The position numbers were made by a program, and so were the translations under genes. Shown here in pieces: positions 5,906-11,258 of a DNA stretch of 11,258 nt (position 1 is its first letter; each line of letters starts with the position of its first letter). The notes below the pieces were generated by a model that was not told the DNA's origin, did no database searches, and saw only the letters and a program-made list of their open reading frames with translations. Source of the stretch: CAYVTV01 sp964454295 (GTDB lineage Bacteria > Bacteroidota > Bacteroidia > Bacteroidales > GCA-2748055); assembly GCA_964454295.1 (NCBI GenBank), contig CAYVTV010000134.1, positions 1-11,258 of the forward strand, given 5' to 3'.

Positions 5906-7462
5906 GTGAGCAACGAACTGGTAATTGACGCTACGTCTGCCGAGATTTCGATTGCCTTGCTGGAAGAAAAGAGGCTCATTGAGCTTAATAAAGAAAAGAC
6001 AGATAACAAATTCTCTGTGGGAGATATTTATCTGGGCAGGGTTAAAAAGATCATGCCGGCATTGAATGCTGCGTTTGTAGATGTTGGATACGATAAGGAT
6101 GCATTTTTGCATTACCTTGATCTTGGACCACAATTCAGTACATTAAGCAAGTATCTTCACTTTGCCCTTACAAGAAAGGGTAAGGTCATTCCTTTGGTAA
6201 AATTCAACCGCGAACCGGATATTAATAAAGACGGGAAGATACCTGAAGTTCTTAAGGCAGGCCAGCAGGTTATAGTACAAATTGCCAAAGAACCGATCTC
6301 CACCAAAGGCCCCCGGCTAGGATCTGAAATATCCATTGCCGGAAGAAATCTGGTGCTTATTCCCTTTTCGGATAAGGTTTCCGTATCCACGAAGATTGAA
6401 TCCCAGGCAGAAAGAGACCGGTTGAAAAACCTTCTTATCAGTATTAAGCCCAAAAATTTTGGCGTGATCATCCGTACCGTTGCAGAAGGCAAAAAGGTTG
6501 CGGAACTTGACAGTGAATTGCGGAACCTGGTTAAAAAATGGGATGGTATATTTGACAAGATCAAAGGGGGAAGTGTTCCCCGCCTCCTCGCCGGGGAAAT
6601 GAACCGTACCAGTACCATACTCAGGGATATCCTCAATGTAAATTTCGAAAATATTTATGTTAACGATGAAGGATATTATCATGATATTAAAGAGTACATC
6701 AAAGAGATAGCCCCTGATAAAGTCAAAATTGTCAAGCTTTTTAAAGGTCCGGAATCCATATTTGAGAAGTTCGGGATTGAAAAACAGATAAAAGCCAGCT
6801 TCGGCAAGACCGTTACTGTTAAGAACGGGGCCTACCTGATCATTGAACATACCGAAGCCCTTCATGTTATTGATGTTAACAGCGGCAACCGGTCCAAATC
6901 TGATGCTGACCAGGAAACAAATGCCCTGGATGTTAATCTTGCTGCAGCTGATGAAATAGCACGCCAGTTGCGATTAAGAGATATGGGTGGAATTATTGTG
7001 GTCGATTTTATTGACATGCATGATGGCAACCATAAGCAAATGGTTTACGAAAGGATGAAAGAAGCCATGTCGAAAGACCGCACCAAACACAATATCCTTC
7101 CCCTCAGTAAATTCGGTATTATGCAGATCACGCGTCAGAGAGTGCGTCCTGCAATGTATATCGAAACCGTCGAAACCTGTCCCGCCTGCCACGGCTCCGG
7201 TAAAGTGGAACCAACCGTTATATTTACCGATATTATCTTTAATGTCCTTCGCCAGGTAATCGATAAATACAAGCTAAACTACATCAGCCTTTCCGTACAC
7301 CCCTTTATCGAAGCCTTCCTGAACAGAGGTCTTGTCTCCTCCCTGAGGAAAAAATGGAGCAAAAAGCTTGGGTGTAAACTAAAGGTAAGCCCTATGTATG
7401 CATTGCATCTTCTTGAATATAAGCTTTTTGATGTAAACGGGGATGAAATTATTGTGGAGTGA
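5906..7462 (+). CDS. Ribonuclease E/G family endoribonuclease
   Basis: A 518-residue RNase E/G catalytic-core protein. It should cut single-stranded AU-rich RNA in rRNA maturation and mRNA turnover. It opens SNELVIDATSAEISIALLE. An S1 domain spans about 37-128, with GRVKKIMPALNAAFVDVG at 44-61 and a Bacteroidota-style insertion around 75-112. The catalytic domain carries HVIDVNSGNR at 320-329 (metal ligand D323) and IIVVDFIDM at 363-371 (D367). The Zn-link cysteines are C425 and C428 in CPACHGSGK. The long RNase E scaffold tail is absent, so it is closer to RNase G in size. The start is a GTG at 5906, chosen because the conserved N-terminus begins there and no in-frame ATG fits. It lies downstream of HU and the small basic protein, a usual order in the phylum. 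Confidence 0.93.
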   Translation: MSNELVIDATSAEISIALLEEKRLIELNKEKTDNKFSVGDIYLGRVKKIMPALNAAFVDVGYDKDAFLHYLDLGPQFSTLSKYLHFALTRKGKVIPLVKFNREPDINKDGKIPEVLKAGQQVIVQIAKEPISTKGPRLGSEISIAGRNLVLIPFSDKVSVSTKIESQAERDRLKNLLISIKPKNFGVIIRTVAEGKKVAELDSELRNLVKKWDGIFDKIKGGSVPRLLAGEMNRTSTILRDILNVNFENIYVNDEGYYHDIKEYIKEIAPDKVKIVKLFKGPESIFEKFGIEKQIKASFGKTVTVKNGAYLIIEHTEALHVIDVNSGNRSKSDADQETNALDVNLAAADEIARQLRLRDMGGIIVVDFIDMHDGNHKQMVYERMKEAMSKDRTKHNILPLSKFGIMQITRQRVRPAMYIETVETCPACHGSGKVEPTVIFTDIIFNVLRQVIDKYKLNYISLSVHPFIEAFLNRGLVSSLRKKWSKKLGCKLKVSPMYALHLLEYKLFDVNGDEIIVE

Positions 7463-7518
7463 CGGGGGGATGAGTGGTTGAGTGGTTGAGTGACGGGTGA
7501 CAAGTGACAAGTGACGGG
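7463..7518. repeat. G-rich short tandem repeats after the RNase G/E stop
   Basis: Immediately after the stop codon come GAGTGGTT twice (7472-7487) with a partial third copy, then GTGACAA twice (7497-7510) followed by GTGACGG. The tract has almost no C on the plus strand and is unlike the surrounding sequence. It may have arisen by slippage. No function is visible. Confidence 0.65.
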
Positions 7519-7530
7519 GCTAACTGTAAA

Positions 7531-7629
7531 TCCTTCGTATTCTTTGTGTGTACTTCGTGTCCTTTGTGGTTAAATACGCTTTTAGGTTAACCACAAAGGA
7601 CACAAAGGATTACACAAAGGAACATAAAG
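7531..7629. repeat. Second CACGAAGGACAC-family repeat forming a long hairpin
   Basis: Perfect 16-bp arms TGTCCTTTGTGGTTAA (7558-7573) and their complement (7587-7602) flank a 13-base loop, and imperfect pairing extends outward to about 7531 and 7621. The right arm (7587-7629) aligns to 4576-4617 with about six differences. ACTTCGTGTCCTTTGTG (7552-7568) is identical to 4639-4655, and CTTTGTGTGTACTT is shared too. It lies between the convergent RNase G/E and toxin genes and could stop transcription from both sides, though no clean T-run follows. It lacks the GC-rich half of the larger element. Confidence 0.7.
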
Positions 7630-7663
7630 ACAATTATGACTATTTAATTTTTTGAGCCAGCCC

Positions 7664-8314
7664 TTAGTTATAATCAAAGGTAATTTTTTCTTTGATCAGC
7701 TTTTCTATTTCGTTTGATGATACCTGGTATTTAGGCATTAATAAATCAAAGTTTTTTTCCTTAATAAAATTTTGCGAATTAGATATAAAACTGATAATAT
7801 GTTTCCTCTTTAATTGATAATTGGAATACTTTACCGATTCCTCAATAATCTTTTTGAGTGATATGCCATTCATTAAAAGGCTGTAAATATCATAATAGTC
7901 CCGGAATTTGGACCTCCTTAGCATCACCTCAAGCTTCATTGCCCCAAGAGTGATCAAATCCGGTATTTTAATATTGTTAATGATTGTCAATGGTTGTTTA
8001 ACCGGATTATAATATATGTTGTTAGCATAAAATGATATTTTTACACCGTTAATAATGAAATTTACCTGATCCAATCCTAAAATGTCTTTTTTTTCAATTT
8101 TAAATTTCGTTAATAGCTCTTGTTCAATTTTTGGCCAGCCAACTTCAATTTTTTGATTTGTAATTTTCCACTTGCAAAAATCCAGGTCTTCACTTAAGCG
8201 GTGATTGATCTGAAGAGCTATGGCAGTTCCCCCGATTAATATGTAATCCTTAATACAATCCAGCTGTGAAACATGTTCAAAAATATTACTGGTATGCTCA
8301 GTTAATCCCTGCAT
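7664..8314 (-). CDS. AbiEii/AbiGii-type nucleotidyltransferase (putative toxin)
   Basis: A 216-residue protein of the AbiEii/AbiGii nucleotidyltransferase family, the toxin half of many type IV toxin-antitoxin and phage-abortive systems. LIGGTAIALQINHRLSEDLDF at 26-46 holds the nucleotidyltransferase motif, with G28/G29 and the metal pair D43 and D45. The family block LGAMKLEVMLRRSKFRDYYD (123-142) follows, with conserved K127, R138 and D139. The segment GVKISF (90-95) lies where a third acidic residue might be expected but has none; this may be normal for the subfamily. Its ATG at 8314 lies within the last codons of the upstream gene, a 17-base overlap that suggests translational coupling. 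Acceptor (tRNA or other) and phage phenotype cannot be told from sequence. Confidence 0.82.
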   Translation of the reverse strand: MQGLTEHTSNIFEHVSQLDCIKDYILIGGTAIALQINHRLSEDLDFCKWKITNQKIEVGWPKIEQELLTKFKIEKKDILGLDQVNFIINGVKISFYANNIYYNPVKQPLTIINNIKIPDLITLGAMKLEVMLRRSKFRDYYDIYSLLMNGISLKKIIEESVKYSNYQLKRKHIISFISNSQNFIKEKNFDLLMPKYQVSSNEIEKLIKEKITFDYN

Positions 8315-8630
8315 TTCTTTTTTGTTTTAGTATTTTTCTCAGGTGATCATCAATGTTATCTATACCAAAATAAAACCATCCGAAGAAAATATTAAGGTTG
8401 TGATAGTAAGGTTCCAGCACCAGAATATTGTTTTCCCATATCTCTTTTATTCTTTCCCTGGGAAAAACTTTAAAAAGCAGATTGATATCATCAATATCCA
8501 GTTCGAGTAAACTTTTTTCAATGAGGGTGTCATCGTCTATCTGCTCTCCTGCGGGCAGGGGATATGACCAGAATACCTTTTCTTCAATAAGTTTATCAAT
8601 TAGCCCGTTTTTGATGGATTGTTTCTCCAT
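8298..8630 (-). CDS. Small acidic protein paired with the AbiEii toxin (putative antitoxin, DUF6922-like)
   Basis: A 110-residue protein with a net acidic middle and no signal peptide or membrane span. Patches such as EKVFWSYPLP (17-26), DDDTLIEKSLLELDIDDINLL (32-52), FKVFPRERIKEIW (53-65) and LNIFFGWFYFGI (79-90) resemble short Bacteroidota proteins found upstream of AbiEii genes, annotated from memory as DUF6922. That family name is tentative. It is not the AbiEi antitoxin, which is about twice as long and starts with a winged helix. Position, size and the 17-base overlap with the toxin suggest an antitoxin or specificity partner. The ATG at 8630 follows a TATATTTG promoter core. No function has been shown by sequence alone. 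Confidence 0.65.
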   Translation of the reverse strand: MEKQSIKNGLIDKLIEEKVFWSYPLPAGEQIDDDTLIEKSLLELDIDDINLLFKVFPRERIKEIWENNILVLEPYYHNLNIFFGWFYFGIDNIDDHLRKILKQKRNAGIN

Positions 8631-8649
8631 GTAAAGGTTTTCTTTTTAC

Positions 8650-8657
8650 CAAATATA
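8650..8657 (-). promoter_or_regulatory. Promoter core for the toxin-antitoxin pair (TATATTTG)
   Basis: On the minus strand TATATTTG matches TAnnTTTG about 20 bases before the ATG at 8630. It lies in the 38-bp gap after the acyltransferase stop, so the pair is probably transcribed on its own with a very short leader. Confidence 0.45.
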
Positions 8658-8668
8658 ATGAAAAACTT

Positions 8669-9799
8669 TTAAACCTTCATAAACATCCTCTTCCTGTACA
8701 GTATCCACAGTATGAATAAAACAATGGAAACATTACCGAGTTTGATCAATACAGGATAGTATGCTCCCAGGTATTGTTCCGTTCCGAAAAGTGCAGACCT
8801 GGTAATACAGCTGAAATCGACCAGCATAAATAACATATAGGCCAGTATGGAATTCATCCCGTAGATCTTCAGCCAGTTAAGATACTTTCCGTAATCTTTA
8901 TAATCCACCAGGTAATAGAAGAAAGCCATGAGCAGGAAGCAGATTCCGCTGCTGTACAAGGTCATGGAGCTTGTCCATATTTTTTTTATCACAGGCATAT
9001 GGAAGCCCCAAAGTACACCGGCAGCGATCATAAGGACACCGGTGATTGCCATCCATTGCATTTTTTTAATTTTAGTCAGACTGCTTTTCATGATCTGACC
9101 GGCAAAAACACCGGTCATAACGGTAACCCCAAAATTCAGGCTGCTGATTATCCATGTATAACGGTAATTACCAAAATCGAGTCCTGTTTCGGTTACCCTT
9201 ACCCCGTCACGGAATCTGCCCAGAACAAGTCTGTCGATATATTCAGCCAGGTTATGATCAGGGCTGAAGTCCCCTCCCCCGAAACCATTAATCCTGATAA
9301 ATGACAATGCCCCCCAGTATACCAGCAGCAGCGCTGATGTTAAGATGATCTGCCCCCTCAGGTTAAAATGCATGTAGAGAATGGCTGAGATAAGATAACC
9401 GGTAGCAATGGCCTGGAGGGTATTGGAATAGAAATATACCCTTTGGGGATCGAGGGCGAGAAAGTTCCCCTGGCACATTCCGCCGAAGAGGAAAAGGAGG
9501 AAAACTCTCTTCAGTATCCTTTTATATAACTTTGATTTACTTTCGTTTGAAAGATATTTTGCGAAGGCAAAAGGGATCGAAGCACCCGCCATGAACATAA
9601 ACAGGGGCATGATGATATCCCAGAATGCAAAACCTTCCCATGCCACATGACGGAAGGGTTTGGTTATGGCGTCCATCCATGGCGTGTTTACCGCTTTGGC
9701 AAAGGACATGATTAAGGGTTGAAAGAATACGAGGCAGAAGAGGTCAAAACCTCTGAGTACGTCGAGAGAGCTGAGGCGTTCGGGTTTGGGGGGTTGCAT
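8669..9799 (-). CDS. HGSNAT/DUF5009-like multi-pass membrane acyltransferase
   Basis: A 376-residue integral membrane protein with about ten hydrophobic segments (roughly 17-34, 56-80, 96-110, 126-144, 149-168, 213-234, 248-266, 278-298, 312-330 and 350-369). It begins RLSSLDVLRGFDLF at 8-21, the opening of the HGSNAT/YeiB/DUF5009 group. HVAWEGF at 51-57, followed by WDIIMPLFMFMAG, corresponds to the region holding the active-site histidine of human HGSNAT (H51 here). IWTSSMTLYSSG (274-285) is the second family landmark. Relatives move acetyl groups across the membrane onto amino sugars, or occur in Bacteroidota glycan-use loci. No glycoside hydrolase or sugar transporter is near, so the substrate is unknown. 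The ATG at 9799 is the natural start. Confidence 0.8.
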   Translation of the reverse strand: MQPPKPERLSSLDVLRGFDLFCLVFFQPLIMSFAKAVNTPWMDAITKPFRHVAWEGFAFWDIIMPLFMFMAGASIPFAFAKYLSNESKSKLYKRILKRVFLLFLFGGMCQGNFLALDPQRVYFYSNTLQAIATGYLISAILYMHFNLRGQIILTSALLLVYWGALSFIRINGFGGGDFSPDHNLAEYIDRLVLGRFRDGVRVTETGLDFGNYRYTWIISSLNFGVTVMTGVFAGQIMKSSLTKIKKMQWMAITGVLMIAAGVLWGFHMPVIKKIWTSSMTLYSSGICFLLMAFFYYLVDYKDYGKYLNWLKIYGMNSILAYMLFMLVDFSCITRSALFGTEQYLGAYYPVLIKLGNVSIVLFILWILYRKRMFMKV

Positions 9800-10036
9800 A
9801 GGTCTTTTAATAATTTCAGTATGGCATTAAAAATAAAAATTAAAATTGCATTTTGTGAACTGCAAAAACAACATATTTTAGATATTTTTCACTATAAATG
9901 GGGTATTTTATCTGATATTTTTACCTGTTAACAGGATAAATTATCATGTTTTTTTAGGGTTACACCCATAAAACATTCAATTTTTGTATTAATATTAGCG
10001 GTTATAACCTAAATAAATTAAGGGAGAAAAGTATAT
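9800..10036. other. 237-bp AT-rich intergenic gap
   Basis: No gene is visible. The gap is strongly AT-rich and contains the perfect palindrome GGTTATAACC (10000-10009) and a short GGGT/ACCC stem near 9956-9966 without a following T-run in either direction. It must hold the promoter of the acyltransferase, but no clear TAnnTTTG core stands out. Confidence 0.5.
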
Positions 10037-11227
10037 TCAATACAAAAACCCGAATAGCCATAAGGGAATCTCATTTTGATAGCCCGTTTCAATGTTATCA
10101 AGTGCCAGGAAGGCATTTTCCACACCCTGGATATGCTTCCGGGTTTTATTCTTTCCGCCAACCTCAAATATCCATTGATTGTCAACCACAAAATCTCCTT
10201 GTGGCGTGTAGTTCACAAGGTGTTTCACTGATAACTGGTTGAAGAAAAAAGTTTCACGAAGGTTCCCTGTATCCACCATAGAACCGGCAAGTGCATACAT
10301 AAGATTTGGGTTATGCATAAAAATCTTTTCGGGTTTGGAAAGGCGGCTTATTCCCTTGCCTCTTACAGTAAGGGAATTAATGAGTAATGCTTCAGCGAGA
10401 TAAAAAAGGTAATCTTTTACCGTATTCCTGGAAATGCCTGTACGTTCACTTAGCTTTTCTATATTCGGTTTAAAGGGTGCACTCTCTGAAATGATATGCA
10501 ATAATTGTTTCAATTTATGTACATGAGAAATATTTACTCCGGCAATAAGGGGAATATCGCTCTCCAGTACCTGCAGAATTACTTCCATTAATTTTTTCCG
10601 GTAATAGTCAATCCCTTCAAGAAAGAACGGATAATAACCCAATTCAATATACTCTTTGTACTTCTTTATAGGTTTAACCATGGTCCATATCTTCTTTGCC
10701 AGAACAAGATGTGAGGTAAGTATTCCGGAAAGAGAGAGCACAGGAAATTCTGTGTTCTCCGTAATATTAATATACTCTCTTAATGATAATCCGGGCAATG
10801 TGTAATTCAGGCTTCTTCTCGACAAATCAGCCCTCCCTTTGGTTAAATGCAATAAAGACGAACCTGTATAAAGGATTTTCAATCTCTGTTGGGTGTCGTA
10901 AATGTTTTTTAATTCCAAAGACCACCCCGGGTAATGGTGCACCTCATCAATTAACAGAAATTTTCCCCCGTTTTTCACAAACTCATCTGTAAAATCAACA
11001 AGTTTGTTTTCGGTGAAATACAAATTATCAAGACTTATATAAAGATAAGGCTCTTTTTGAAGATATTTCTTTGCATATTGCAGTAATAATGTAGTTTTTC
11101 CGACACCCCTGCTACCTTTAATGCCAATAAGCCGTCCGGATTGCTGAAGCCATTCTATTTGCGGGCGCACATATGTGATATCCGTTAACTCAACCAGTTT
11201 TTCAGATATTTCAATTAAGTTTCTCAT
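10037..11227 (-). CDS. AAA ATPase with DUF4143-type C-terminal domain
   Basis: A 396-residue ATPase of the AAA_14/DUF4143 group, common and variable in Bacteroidota and archaea; its cellular role is unclear. Walker A is GSRGVGKTT at 38-46 (K44), Walker B is FLLIDEVH at 90-97 (D94, E95), and sensor 1 is ILYTGSS at 118-124. GRADLSRRS (131-139), then LPGLSLREY (144-152), is the usual segment that follows. A winged-helix part lies at about 255-285 (LSERTGISRNTVKDYL). The C-terminal part has FVVDNQWIFEVGGKNK at 346-361, which resembles a PD-(D/E)xK nuclease core (D349, E355, K359), so a nuclease-like domain is possible. The ATG at 11227 is preferred to a TTG at 11236, because family members start about ten residues before this conserved block. 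It is monocistronic in the window, next to the edge. Confidence 0.85.
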   Translation of the reverse strand: MRNLIEISEKLVELTDITYVRPQIEWLQQSGRLIGIKGSRGVGKTTLLLQYAKKYLQKEPYLYISLDNLYFTENKLVDFTDEFVKNGGKFLLIDEVHHYPGWSLELKNIYDTQQRLKILYTGSSLLHLTKGRADLSRRSLNYTLPGLSLREYINITENTEFPVLSLSGILTSHLVLAKKIWTMVKPIKKYKEYIELGYYPFFLEGIDYYRKKLMEVILQVLESDIPLIAGVNISHVHKLKQLLHIISESAPFKPNIEKLSERTGISRNTVKDYLFYLAEALLINSLTVRGKGISRLSKPEKIFMHNPNLMYALAGSMVDTGNLRETFFFNQLSVKHLVNYTPQGDFVVDNQWIFEVGGKNKTRKHIQGVENAFLALDNIETGYQNEIPLWLFGFLY

Positions 11228-11236
11228 AGCAAACAA

Positions 11237-11256
11237 TGATCAATAGACTGATCAAT
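11237..11256. repeat. Direct repeat TGATCAAT upstream of the ATPase
   Basis: TGATCAAT occurs at 11237-11244 and 11249-11256, starts 12 bases apart, each containing the palindrome TGATCA. The pair lies 10-29 bases before the ATPase ATG and could be an operator. The window ends two bases later, so further copies cannot be seen. Confidence 0.4.
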
Positions 11257-11258
11257 AT

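Noticed and set aside
6157..6865. Long minus-strand ORFs opposite RNase G/E
   Set aside because: They lie wholly inside a clear RNase G/E gene on the plus strand and show no family features; shadow frames.
9950..9972. Short GGGT/ACCC stem as a terminator of the ATPase gene
   Set aside because: The stem has only four base pairs, and on the minus strand it is followed by an A-run rather than a T-run.

Overview
The window looks like a chromosomal segment of a Bacteroidota bacterium, probably Bacteroidales or Marinilabiliales. The evidence is the gliding-type cluster ssb-gldE-gldD-phosphopantetheinyl transferase, the HU / tiny basic protein / RNase G-E block, TAnnTTTG promoter cores of the Bacteroidota type, and the moderately low GC. 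No species can be named from the sequence alone.

Layout: positions 1-661 hold the 3' end of an outer-membrane beta-barrel gene on the plus strand, converging on and overlapping the first minus-strand gene. From 4486 down to 654 runs a minus-strand operon-like series: ssb (single-strand DNA binding), gldE (DUF21/CBS/CorC membrane protein), gldD (lipoprotein), a 4'-phosphopantetheinyl transferase, and a PcrB/GGGP-synthase-type prenyltransferase. In relatives mutY usually heads this series. Here mutY is a 5' stub (5042-5272) that breaks into what looks like one end of an IS3-type insertion sequence. Between the stub and ssb lie about 555 bases with no gene. They hold the IS remnant, a strongly structured 203-bp element with 15-bp terminal inverted repeats, and the ssb promoter.

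Divergent from mutY are an HU-family gene, a 31-codon very basic AURKAIP1/COX24-like protein with an unusually good Shine-Dalgarno, and a full-length RNase G/E. After RNase G/E come short G-rich tandem repeats and a second, smaller member of the CACGAAGGACAC repeat family that forms a long hairpin.

The last third is more accessory, and all on the minus strand: a putative toxin-antitoxin pair (AbiEii-like nucleotidyltransferase overlapped by a small upstream gene), an HGSNAT/DUF5009-like multi-pass acyltransferase, a 237-bp AT-rich gap, and an AAA/DUF4143 ATPase. The best candidates for something new are the structured repeat elements, the truncated mutY junction, and the AbiEii pair with a non-standard partner. 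No complete undescribed system is evident.
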